DNA of 64,000 nt from JAMZMI01 sp039944535 (lineage in GTDB: Bacteria; Bacteroidota; Bacteroidia; Cytophagales; Cyclobacteriaceae): NCBI GenBank assembly GCA_039944535.1, contig JBDUYP010000024.1, positions 148,942 to 212,941 of the forward strand, read 5' to 3'. The notes beneath the pieces were generated by a model, which saw only the letters and a list, made by a program, of their open reading frames with translations, was not told the origin of the DNA and did no database searches. The position numbers were made by a program, and so were the translations under genes. Positions 53,438 to 61,406 of the stretch are shown one piece after another; position 1 is the first letter of the stretch, and every line of letters begins with the position of its first letter.

Positions 53438-54886
53438 GTGGGAGATTAACTTTCAATGCACCCGGCCAGGGGGTTAAGTTACAACAGCATCATGGATGGT
53501 ATGTTGTAATTGGCGCCAGTTGTGATTAGCTTTCATTGCGCCCGGCTAGGGAATTAGATTACAACAGCCCCTGCATTGCGCTGGACTGCTAAGATATGGT
53601 TGTGATTGGCTTTCAATAATTAGATTACAACAGCATATTGTTGAAGATCACAACATCGGTCGCGTTGTGATTGGCTTTCAATAATTAGATTACAACAGCA
53701 CTATTGGTTCTGGAACTTTCACAGATGCGTTGTGATTGGCTTTCAATAATTAGATTACAACAGCGGATAAGTTGAGTTATAAGCCCAACCTATGTTGTGA
53801 TTGGCTTTCAATAATTAGATTACAACAGCGTAATAGCCGGGAATATCTGAAGCATGATCGTTGTGATTGGCTTTCAATAATTAGATTACAACAGCTTGCC
53901 AATCAGGTTGAATTGACCGAAGCTCGTTGTGATTGGCTTTCAATAATTAGATTACAACAGCGCATTTTCATCAACAGCAAACAGCCTGTACGTTGTGATT
54001 GGCTTTCAATAATTAGATTACAACAGCTTCCGTTGTGAAAGGCACATCTGTAGTAGAGTTGTGATTGGCTTTCAATAATTAGATTACAACAGCGAGCTTT
54101 GAAGATGAACAAATATAATTGATGTTGTGATTGGCTTTCAATAATTAGATTACAACAGCTCGCCGGGTTGTAATGCCGTATTCCATGTGCGTTGTGATTG
54201 GCTTTCAATAATTAGATTACAACAGCTCTTATAATCATACCACCTGAAGCTCCATTGTTGTGATTGGCTTTCAATAATTAGATTACAACAGCTAGGCGTA
54301 CCCTCTGGATCAACAGGGGCTGGTTGTGATTGGCTTTCAATAATTAGATTACAACAGCGCAAATGACTGGGAATCTTATTCTTTCTGCGTTGTGATTGGC
54401 TTTCAATAATTAGATTACAACAGCTGATTGCTTTCAGTCTGTCCTGCAATTACTGTTGTGATTGGCTTTCAATAATTAGATTACAACAGCGACAACTAAA
54501 TCAACTCGACATTATGAGCAGTTGTGATTGGCTTTCAATAATTAGATTACAACAGCTCAAAACCGCCAATTTAAAATGAGTACTATGTTGTGATTGGCTT
54601 TCAATAATTAGATTACAACAGCCTGGGTAATGATGTACCCAACCTGACCTGAGTTGTGATTGGCTTTCAATAATTAGATTACAACAGCTAGACATTTTGG
54701 TAATCCTATCCAGACGATGTTGTGATTGGCTTTCAATAATTAGATTACAACAGCCATCCGGCTCAAACACCTTATGCGTATAGGGTTGTGATTGGCTTTC
54801 AATAATTAGATTACAACAGCAACTCCAATGATGGATTACTCTTTCAAACTGTTGTGATTGGCTTTCAATAATTAGATTACAACAGC
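53438..54886 (+). CRISPR. Type II-C CRISPR array: 20 uniform 36-bp repeats and two aberrant ones
   Basis: Uniform repeats begin GTTGTGATTGGCTTTCAA and end AGATTACAACAGC. They start at 53599, 53664, 53729, 53794, 53860, then about every 66 bp to the last at 54851-54886. Spacers are 29 bp (first three), then 30, once 31. Two aberrant repeats precede them, ending at 53488 and spanning 53519-53568. They carry a G+C-rich insertion (TGCACCCGGCCAGGG and TGCGCCCGGCTAGGG) in the middle, making the second one 50 bp. Total 21 spacers, all different by eye. The tracrRNA anti-repeat is complementary to the repeat as written on the plus strand, so crRNAs are plus-strand transcripts running toward cas2, opposite to the cas operon. 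The worn left end is probably the old end. Confidence 0.97.
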
Positions 54887-54915
54887 AGACCCCCACGTAA
54901 GTGGGTGGTTTACTG
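54887..54915 (+). terminator. Hairpin directly after the last CRISPR repeat
   Basis: CCCAC-GTAA-GTGGG with flanking partly paired ACC/GGT follows the last repeat by 3 nt and leads into TTTACTGTTGTTT. In the crRNA direction it could end the array transcript before it runs antisense into cas2. The T tract is imperfect. The rest of the 78-bp gap to cas2 may hold the leader for new spacers. Confidence 0.45.
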
Positions 54916-54964
54916 TTGTTTATCAGCTGTTCTGTTATGGTTTTTTCAGTAGGTATAGGATTGT

Positions 54965-55303
54965 TTAGAACAACTCCATTTGTTGAACCGGTTCGGGTGG
55001 TTTTTCTTCCTTTCTGGAAAAAAATATTTCCATCATCCCAAATTGCTTATCTGTGATGCGTATGATCCCTACATGTCCCTTTGGCGGAAGATGTGTTTTG
55101 ACTCGCTTCATATGCACAAGGGCGTTTTCCATACTGGGGCAGTGCCTCAGGAAGATGGAAAACTGAAAACGGGAGAAACCATCTTTTTCCAGCACATCCA
55201 CAAACTTTCTGTAGTTGCGCGTGTCTGCCTTGGTTTCGGTAGGCAGGTCGAAAAATACCATGACCCACATGACGCGATATTGATTGAGCCTGTTCAGACT
55301 CAC
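54965..55303 (-). CDS. cas2: CRISPR-associated endonuclease Cas2
   Basis: A 112-residue subunit of the Cas1-Cas2 spacer integrase. I chose a GTG start at 55303 (MSLNRLNQYRVMWVMVFFDL), which overlaps the cas1 stop as GTGA and matches the usual N terminus; an ATG 14 codons upstream would lie inside cas1. The ferredoxin-like fold is evident: VMVFFDLPTETKADTRNYRK with the conserved Asp, then DGFSRFQFSIFLRHCPSMEN, VKTHLPPKGHVGIIRITDKQ and the common C-terminal QQMELF. Last gene of the operon, 78 bp from the array. Confidence 0.95.
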   Translation of the reverse strand: MSLNRLNQYRVMWVMVFFDLPTETKADTRNYRKFVDVLEKDGFSRFQFSIFLRHCPSMENALVHMKRVKTHLPPKGHVGIIRITDKQFGMMEIFFSRKEEKPPEPVQQMELF

Positions 55304-56196
55304 AATGTGGGTAGTTTGATGGTTTTCAATTCGCGTGCATAGCATTTGTACAGGCTACTGGTGGTTTCCTGTGCGGCTAGCATAAGTGGGCTTATTTGCC
55401 CGTTGATCTTCACATCCAGCACGGGGATTTGGAGGAGCTGCTGCTTGATGGTGGGTGTGAGCTGATCGTACGTGTCTAGTGAGCGAACCAGCTCCAATAC
55501 AAGCTGATCTACATAGGGGCGGTAAGGTTCAATCACATCATCGGCCAGGCAGTAGGCGTTGTATTTGTTGCGATGATGATACCCAAAAGTGGGCAACAAC
55601 CCACTGCCCACTAACGAGCGGGCGATTATTGCCCGGAGGATGGCATAGCCGTAGTTGAGCATATTGTTGGGTGCGCCTTCAAACCGTCCCCTTTTGAAAC
55701 TCATCAGGTGGTCTTCGAAGAGCTTCTTCCAATAATTGGCTGCTGCCCGTGCTTCAAAATTATCCGGATCTCCGGGCTGCACTTTACTGGCCCAGCGCTC
55801 CATGTTCTCTGTTTCTAATCCATTTTGTTTCAATAGAGCTGCTTGATTGAGGATTTTGGCTCTGATGGTTTGCTGCCAAAATTTTGCTTTTTGTGCATCG
55901 GTGGCTTGTATCTGAGTGCGAAAGTGCTCCTGCTGGGTATTGTGTCCGTTGAGGTTGAGCATCATGCCTTGCGGCATGTGAAAACCATCACACGTTACGA
56001 TCGCCGCATTGTTGGCTAACAAGTGAGCCATCAGGGTATGGCTGATGGTGATTTGTGGATGCTCCAGGAGTACCATGCCTATATCCTCTATGGGGACGGT
56101 TTTCTTATCGGGTGTGTCAGGATAACTGACTACCAGCTGCTGTTTGGTAGTGTGTAGGTGAGCGGGATTGGCGAAATACAGGGTTCGTTTGATCAT
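55300..56196 (-). CDS. cas1: CRISPR-associated endonuclease Cas1 (type II)
   Basis: A 298-residue integrase. The N-terminal beta domain has IKRTLYFANPAHLHTTKQQL and PIEDIGMVLLEHPQITIS. The helical catalytic domain has the metal ligands Glu148 (DPDNFEARAAANYW), His208 (LPTFGYHHRNKYNAYCLADD) and an Asp near 220 (ADDVIEPYRPYVDQLV). NMLNYGYAILRAIIAR is the typical Cas1 block. Size and sequence fit type II-C Cas1. The stop codon overlaps the cas2 start; 59 bp separate it from the HIRAN gene upstream. Confidence 0.97.
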   Translation of the reverse strand: MIKRTLYFANPAHLHTTKQQLVVSYPDTPDKKTVPIEDIGMVLLEHPQITISHTLMAHLLANNAAIVTCDGFHMPQGMMLNLNGHNTQQEHFRTQIQATDAQKAKFWQQTIRAKILNQAALLKQNGLETENMERWASKVQPGDPDNFEARAAANYWKKLFEDHLMSFKRGRFEGAPNNMLNYGYAILRAIIARSLVGSGLLPTFGYHHRNKYNAYCLADDVIEPYRPYVDQLVLELVRSLDTYDQLTPTIKQQLLQIPVLDVKINGQISPLMLAAQETTSSLYKCYARELKTIKLPTL

Positions 56197-56255
56197 GAGC
56201 GGAGATTTTTTGTTTCACATTGTTGATGTTTTTTTATGCACCGCTGCACCAAATA

Positions 56256-56753
56256 CTATTCCAAAGTGTAATTGTAGCCCTGTTCGGTGTGGTACCTCCG
56301 GTAAAGATCAGCGGCATCATCGGCACGCTGAGGGAGTTGGTTGGGGCTAATGGCAGGTTGAGTAGGGGTGATTAGGTCAGTAAAAATTTCTACTGCCAGG
56401 GTATCATAGATCGGTGCTTTGGGGTGGTGCTGGCTGACAAAAGCCGTGAGGTTTGCACCAGCGTCGAGCATATTGGCAAGCACGATGTTTTCATAAGCGG
56501 CCAGGTAGCCCAGCTTGTGCCCGTCATGAAATACGGCTATAGCAAAGCTGTCGTGGAGGTTTTTATAATCCCGCTCCAGAGCTACAACATCACCTACTTT
56601 GATTGCTGCTTCTGTCTTTTTGTATTGGTAGTGGGGCAGGCCTCTTAGGTAGTTATCATAGATTTTGAGTGGACGGGCTGTGGCCAGAGCAGCAGGGAGC
56701 AGCAGCCCTGTGGCTCCCACTCCCAAAGATTTGATAAATTCTGATCGTTTCAT
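56256..56753 (-). CDS. HIRAN-domain protein encoded inside the cas operon
   Basis: A 165-residue protein. Its ATG shares one base with the cas9 stop (TGATG), so it is translationally coupled to cas9; longer in-frame starts lie inside cas9. An N-terminal Tat-like or signal segment, MKRSEFIKSLGVGATGLLLP followed by AALATA, precedes a HIRAN domain (about 30-118): YLRGLPHYQYKKTEAAIKVG, DVVALERDYKNLHDSFAIAV, GHKLGYLAAYENIVLANMLD. HIRAN domains bind 3' ends of single-stranded DNA in HLTF and occur in DNA-repair proteins. The C-terminal 45 residues have no known motif. It is not a standard cas gene. Whether it is really exported, or the N terminus is a relic, is open. Confidence 0.85.
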   Translation of the reverse strand: MKRSEFIKSLGVGATGLLLPAALATARPLKIYDNYLRGLPHYQYKKTEAAIKVGDVVALERDYKNLHDSFAIAVFHDGHKLGYLAAYENIVLANMLDAGANLTAFVSQHHPKAPIYDTLAVEIFTDLITPTQPAISPNQLPQRADDAADLYRRYHTEQGYNYTLE

Positions 56754-59700
56754 CACTCTCCTATTTTGATGATTTGGCCATTGGGTGAGGTTACTTCTAT
56801 GATATTGCCGAGTCGGTCTAATTTGATTGGGATACAATGCTGAGCTATTTTTCTCCTCTCGTAAAACTCAAACATATTTTGAGAACCCAATTCAACCTTT
56901 TTTTCAATTACTTCGGCAATTCTTTGTGGAGTAAAGTATATCTGTTTTCCACTAAATTTTGTGACGGAAAATATGTTCTTAGATCGATCTGGGGATGTCC
57001 AGTAATCATTGAATAATGGACTTGTTGTATCCGATGGAATTTCTTCGTCCTCATCTGGTAAGTAAACCATGTCCAGTTGTTTCAGTGTGAAAAGAAGTTT
57101 TGCCTTGTTGTTATTTTCAAAATAGTCTTTAAATACTTGATCCTTATTGATATTAGCTAATGTATTGTTCTTTAAAGCTTGTTTAAGGAGATCTGTTGCA
57201 TCGTAGAGCGAAATCAGATCATATTCTCGCTGATCTTCCTTCTCCAATACAGCAAACAGGTAATTGCTTCCTGTGTTGACATAAAGGTTCTTATTATGGC
57301 TTTTATCTCTGCTTAGTTTTTGGAGTGTAATTGAAGGTTGCTTTCCATTCTTGATTTTCTTGCGATATATTTTCACAGAATTGATTGGAGGGTGTGGGGC
57401 GGATGTTTCTTTGCCATTTTTCATGATTACCCGCTCAGATAAGCGCTTATTCAATCCCATCAATCCTTCAGCGCCAAATGCGGCTGATTTATTCTTTTCA
57501 TGTGTATTGTGGAAGTGATCGTGTATCGTCTCTCTGAGAAACTTACTTGTGATCTTCTCAATACTACCTGCAGTATCAAAAGTGTTTACTGAAAACTTGC
57601 TAAGAGGAATGCGATAGCATTCCATATTAGAAGAAAGTCCGTAAATAGTCTCTTCATGCAATGCTCCTCGAATTCTGAGTGATATTTCACTTGTTTTTAT
57701 CCAATTGCCATTCTTATCTTTTTCTTCTTTTGGTTGGATCAGGAGTTTATCTTTTGGTTTGTGAGATACTATGATTTGCTCAAGAGCCCTTTTTGCATCT
57801 TTTTCAAAACCATCCCATGGCCTCTCGACAGACCTGAACTTATCTAAGCCTTTGATGACTTTGCTACGGATGCTGTCTTCCATTTGAAGGAAGTTTTCTA
57901 ACAAGTTTTCATCATCAGCATGGAGATCCAGATCAAATTGATTGATATTTTCCTTTAGCCAATCCTTAAGATGTTTATTGAGGTCGTTGAGCCGTTTTAT
58001 AGCTTTTTGGTCTGTGCAAGCCACAGTCAGCGCATCCATAGCATGGTGTCTGTGATCTATTCTCTTAGTATAGCCATTAATGATTTGGTTATTGTCTTTT
58101 TTGTAGATGTTGCTATCTGTGTACAACTCAATGAAATCCTCCTGCGAGATGGGTGTTTCCAAAGATGAAACTCTGGTCAATATTTCCTTGATGTTTTTCT
58201 GAGGAAGTATAGATTTGGTGAGTTCTTCAAAATATTGCTTTAGTCCTTCCGGATCGCTTGGGTTAAGTTTTTCAAAGTCTGATGAAGCTTTTAAGCTAAA
58301 GTAGTTTTGAAACCGTTCTTTTAGTAGATCCTTGAAAACTGAAGTAATACCCCAGTGATTTCTTAGGTAATGAGTAACTCCTCCAGAGGAGGTTTTTACA
58401 TTGTTGCTGCCCACGATTTTTGCAAGCTCTTCTCTTACTCTTACTGCTATATATTGAGTTTCTTTCTTTTGTCGCTCTACAGGGTTATCCGGAATTTCTG
58501 TTGCTAGCATGTGCTTGCGTTTCTTGCCAAAGAATTTCTTTACCGCATTATCCATAAAGACATCCTTATCCAAGAGAGTGCATTTGGTAGAGCCCATATC
58601 AAAGTATTCCATAGCCGTACGATTACCCTTGTCCTTATTTACAGTCTTAGCACAAACTACTTTGTTGGCCAGAGAATCATCAAAATATCTCGACTGTGGA
58701 ATGATATGATCTACATCGTAAAGTCCCTTATTGAAAAGATGACTAAACTGAATAGTCTCTCCAGTGTATGGGTCAATTTCTTTTTGTTCTTTCCATAGCT
58801 TGTATTTCTCTATGTTTCCAGATGATAGCTCTACTTTATGCTCAATTAGTATCTCTTTTGCTTTCTTGTTTTCCTTCTGGCTAGCTTCATTTCTCTCGTG
58901 AATTTTCTCACGCTCCTTGATGCTGTTTTTTAGTTCTCTAGCCAGTTCTACTTTGATTTCTTCAGGTCGGCCATACATTTTCCAAATATCTTTTACCACC
59001 ATCAGTGTCTCATTGATCATTTGCTCCACCAGTGGGTTTCTCAATGAATGCCGCTTCAGCGCTTTTACTTCCTGATAGTTATCGAGTAGTTCTTTGTCTG
59101 ATATTTCCTGTGCGGTATGCCGTCCATAGATAAGCATAAGTGCGTGAGCGTTGATGAACCCTCCCTCAGTCAATACTTGGCTTTCATTTGCTTCAAGATA
59201 ATCTTGAACTGACTTTTGATACGGGTCTTCGGTGTGTTCATTGAGTAGCTTGACCACCCTGTCGTGTACCTCGGGTGAAAAAGCTGTATTGTTAAAGTAT
59301 TTACCCGCTCTTATCAGGGGTAAGACTTTCTCAACTGCCTGCAAAGAAAGAGATTGATAGTTTCGGGGAAATTTGATCTTGGATATGGCTTTTACTATTT
59401 GATCAAATTTTTCTTCATTGACGCCTTTTTCTTTTAGATACCTTGCGATGGCTACATTGCGCTTGCTGTTGATGTCATATTCATTTCCCTTTCCATTGTA
59501 CAGCAGTTCCCATATTTGGATTTGATTTTCAATTTGGTCTGCTTTCAGCAATATCCAGTACTTGCCGAGTCTGCTTTTAAGTGTAATTCTTGTCGTATTA
59601 CCAATCAGCTTACTTTTTACACTCATTCCATTGAAGAAGTCCTCACCATCTACAAAATCTGTTTTGTTCTTCAAATTATTAAAGACCGAACTGAACGTGA

Positions 59701-61087
59701 GTTCCTTTTTCTGTTGTAGTTCCTCAAATAAGTACTCCTTAAAGTCAGTTGGGATGTTCCTTTCTTGATATTTATACCGTGGCTTTCCATCCTTTTTAAT
59801 TCCGACCTTAGTTCTTCTATTGATAGATAGCTTGTTGATTTGCTCCCAAAGCTTATATTCTTGAAATGATGGATGGCTGTTTGCTACAGCTTTTTCTCCT
59901 TTTTCAAAGCGGCATTCTGATATTAAATGGCTTTGATCTTTCAATGGTCTCTGGTAATAGATGATCTGGTTGCGGATAATGTGTTTTAATCCATTTTGGA
60001 TTGCTTCTTCCCGAAATTGCTTTTGTGTATAAGAGGAGCCTGGAAATAGGAATGAAGCTATTTCGGCAACAGTTTCGGTAGAGACATTCTTGATATGAGC
60101 TTGAAACTGTCTTTCCCAGATAGCATCAAATTCCTCCATGTATCGAGAACGCAATATGACATTGTCTCGAATCTTGAGCCAGTTATCATTCTCAAGGCAA
60201 TCGAGAAAATACTCACTCAAGTATGTTTTTCTGCCCTTCTCTTCTGAGTGTGCCATTAAAGCGGATTCCATGTTTTCCATCTTTTTTCTCCATCCAGTTT
60301 TGCTGGGAATAGAAAATTCGGTAGAGGATGGTTCTCCTGTTTTTTTATTGAACCATGTCCGCCTGTTCAATTCTATTGTGTCTCCAATACTCAGATTTTC
60401 TACTGTGGTAGTTCCATTCCATTGTTCATTTTCAGCATCTATGGCTTCAAGTTCGAAGACCTTCTTGCCTTTTTTATTAGGCTCATCTGACAGACGATAG
60501 TCTAAAACTTTAAATACCTGGATTTTGCTTTCCTGAGTTGGAAATGTTTTGTCTGATTTAATATCCAGAATGTCATCAAGTTCTTCTTGTGCATCATCGT
60601 CATCCCCTCCTGCATATCCCCGCAGCTGGTTGAGTTTGTAGAGGATTTTTCCAAATTCATGAGGTGTTACTACTTCATTTAGCGCCTTGGCTCTCATCTC
60701 CATGAATTCCTTACCTGTGAGCTGTTTCGCTTCTTTTTTTATAGGGAGTATGTTTATTTTTTGAAGCTTTAATGGATCGTCAAATTGTTGGGATAGTCTT
60801 ATTTGCTCTGGCAGCATATTGAGCTTCTGCAAAACATAGAGGAGCTTATTTCTTCTGAGTTTGTAGCGTTTGTTTCCTACTCTTATTCCCTTCTTCTCTC
60901 TTTTTACAGCATTTCTGGTTTGGGGAAGTCCTCTTTTGAAATTAGACATTTCAGCACCGTCCATCGGCACGATCCTACTCCCCATGCCTATGATGCTTCC
61001 GGTTTTGTTTTCAAAATCCTGATTGATCAAGGCCCACCCTATAGAGTTGGTGCCTAAATCCAGTCCTAAAATTTTTTTGGTGCTCAT
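56753..61087 (-). CDS. cas9: CRISPR-associated endonuclease Cas9, type II-C, long form
   Basis: A 1444-residue RNA-guided nuclease. RuvC-I has D10 in KKILGLDLGTNSIGWAL; the arginine-rich bridge helix follows (RNAVKREKKGIRVGNKRYKL). RuvC-II has E714 (EEIKVELAREL). The HNH domain has YDVDHIIPQSRYFDDSLANK with H794, and KVVCAKTVNKDKGNRT. RuvC-III has DHRHHAMDALTVAC with D1018. All catalytic residues are present. A long recognition lobe lies at about 95-690 and the PAM-interacting C terminus at about 1130-1444. No csn2 or cas4 is found, hence II-C. The length fits the large II-C Cas9s of Bacteroidota. Its start is only 38 bp from the expected start of the divergent tracrRNA. Confidence 0.98.
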   Translation of the reverse strand: MSTKKILGLDLGTNSIGWALINQDFENKTGSIIGMGSRIVPMDGAEMSNFKRGLPQTRNAVKREKKGIRVGNKRYKLRRNKLLYVLQKLNMLPEQIRLSQQFDDPLKLQKINILPIKKEAKQLTGKEFMEMRAKALNEVVTPHEFGKILYKLNQLRGYAGGDDDDAQEELDDILDIKSDKTFPTQESKIQVFKVLDYRLSDEPNKKGKKVFELEAIDAENEQWNGTTTVENLSIGDTIELNRRTWFNKKTGEPSSTEFSIPSKTGWRKKMENMESALMAHSEEKGRKTYLSEYFLDCLENDNWLKIRDNVILRSRYMEEFDAIWERQFQAHIKNVSTETVAEIASFLFPGSSYTQKQFREEAIQNGLKHIIRNQIIYYQRPLKDQSHLISECRFEKGEKAVANSHPSFQEYKLWEQINKLSINRRTKVGIKKDGKPRYKYQERNIPTDFKEYLFEELQQKKELTFSSVFNNLKNKTDFVDGEDFFNGMSVKSKLIGNTTRITLKSRLGKYWILLKADQIENQIQIWELLYNGKGNEYDINSKRNVAIARYLKEKGVNEEKFDQIVKAISKIKFPRNYQSLSLQAVEKVLPLIRAGKYFNNTAFSPEVHDRVVKLLNEHTEDPYQKSVQDYLEANESQVLTEGGFINAHALMLIYGRHTAQEISDKELLDNYQEVKALKRHSLRNPLVEQMINETLMVVKDIWKMYGRPEEIKVELARELKNSIKEREKIHERNEASQKENKKAKEILIEHKVELSSGNIEKYKLWKEQKEIDPYTGETIQFSHLFNKGLYDVDHIIPQSRYFDDSLANKVVCAKTVNKDKGNRTAMEYFDMGSTKCTLLDKDVFMDNAVKKFFGKKRKHMLATEIPDNPVERQKKETQYIAVRVREELAKIVGSNNVKTSSGGVTHYLRNHWGITSVFKDLLKERFQNYFSLKASSDFEKLNPSDPEGLKQYFEELTKSILPQKNIKEILTRVSSLETPISQEDFIELYTDSNIYKKDNNQIINGYTKRIDHRHHAMDALTVACTDQKAIKRLNDLNKHLKDWLKENINQFDLDLHADDENLLENFLQMEDSIRSKVIKGLDKFRSVERPWDGFEKDAKRALEQIIVSHKPKDKLLIQPKEEKDKNGNWIKTSEISLRIRGALHEETIYGLSSNMECYRIPLSKFSVNTFDTAGSIEKITSKFLRETIHDHFHNTHEKNKSAAFGAEGLMGLNKRLSERVIMKNGKETSAPHPPINSVKIYRKKIKNGKQPSITLQKLSRDKSHNKNLYVNTGSNYLFAVLEKEDQREYDLISLYDATDLLKQALKNNTLANINKDQVFKDYFENNNKAKLLFTLKQLDMVYLPDEDEEIPSDTTSPLFNDYWTSPDRSKNIFSVTKFSGKQIYFTPQRIAEVIEKKVELGSQNMFEFYERRKIAQHCIPIKLDRLGNIIEVTSPNGQIIKIGE

Positions 61088-61112
61088 AATGTGGTGAATT
61101 TATAATTAATAC

Positions 61113-61120
61113 TATCTTTA
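61113..61120 (+). promoter_or_regulatory. Putative -7 element of the tracrRNA gene
   Basis: TATCTTTA is a 7/8 match to TAnnTTTG and ends 5 bp before the anti-repeat begins. No convincing TTG is found at -33. The divergent cas9 promoter must lie in or beyond the same sequence. Confidence 0.35.
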
Positions 61121-61124
61121 TCTC

Positions 61125-61211
61125 ATTGAAAGCCAATCACAATAAGGATTATTCCGTTGTGAAAACATTCAAAGCGGGGCAGTCTTCGGATTTCCTCGCT
61201 TTTTCTTTTTT
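61125..61211 (+). ncRNA. tracrRNA
   Basis: The anti-repeat TTGAAAGCCAATCACAAT (61126-61143) is the reverse complement of the first 18 nt of the CRISPR repeat except for the last base. It is followed by a nexus-type hairpin AAGGATTATTCCGTT (61144-61158), very like the AAGGCTAGTCCGTT of S. pyogenes. The 3' end is a terminator stem AGCGGGG (61173-61179) / CCTCGCT (61194-61200, one G-U) with a long T tract. An outer inverted repeat, AAACATTCAAA / TTTGAATGTTT (61163-61173, 61209-61219), encloses the terminator. Transcribed divergently from cas9; pairs with pre-crRNA and is needed for its maturation and for Cas9 loading. Confidence 0.9.
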
Positions 61212-61215
61212 GAAT

Positions 61216-61307
61216 GTTTCATGAACTCCAATTCATATCATTATCAAAGTGAATAAAACATTTAAGCCGCCTCGTCTTCCAATACGGGGCTTTTTTATGC
61301 TTAAATG
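61216..61307 (+). repeat. Second, diverged tracrRNA-like unit
   Basis: Tandem copy of the tracrRNA gene with period of about 91 bp. It has a decayed anti-repeat (CATGAACTCCAATTCAT against CATTGAAAGCCAATCAC), then GTGAATAAAACATTTAAG, a terminator-type stem GCCTCGT / ACGGGGC (about 61267-61290) with TTTTTT, and an outer stem CATTTAAGC (61259-61267) / GCTTAAATG (61299-61307). Relative to the first unit, both arms of the outer stem changed together. It lacks the nexus and probably cannot pair well with the present repeat. Confidence 0.65.
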
Positions 61308-61406
61308 CTTCATAAACTCCGTTTAAAACCATCTTCTCGTGAATAAACTACTTTAGGTGTGGATCACAGTCCTTGCCTTTTTTATTATTTATTCTTCAAG
61401 ACTCTC
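61308..61406 (+). repeat. Third, more diverged tracrRNA-like unit
   Basis: A further tandem copy: CTTCATAAACTCC, then CGTGAATAAACTACTTTAGG, a weak stem and CCTTTTTT, with outer arms GAATAAA (61341-61347) / TTTATTC (61388-61394). Similarity to unit two is best in the first 40 bases. Assignment as a copy is less sure than for unit two. Confidence 0.45.

Noticed and set aside
54058..54060. CGTTGTGAAA inside a spacer (about 54031) as an extra repeat
   Set aside because: Only the first 7 bases match; spacing shows it is within a normal 30-bp spacer.
53772..54896. Long ORFs on both strands with repeated CDWLSIIRLQQ or CCNLIIESQSQ
   Set aside because: They are translations of the CRISPR repeats; the periodicity equals the repeat-spacer unit and there is no protein signal in the spacers.
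55304..55345. N-terminal extension of Cas2 from the upstream ATG
   Set aside because: It lies within cas1 and gives residues unlike Cas2; the GTG at 55303 overlaps the cas1 stop and gives the usual N terminus.
56754..56837. N-terminal extension of the HIRAN protein
   Set aside because: It would overlap the cas9 C-terminal codons; the ATG at 56753 gives a clean signal-like start and a one-base overlap.
54965..61087. Type II-A or II-B classification
   Set aside because: No csn2 and no cas4 gene is present in or around the operon; all space between the genes is accounted for.
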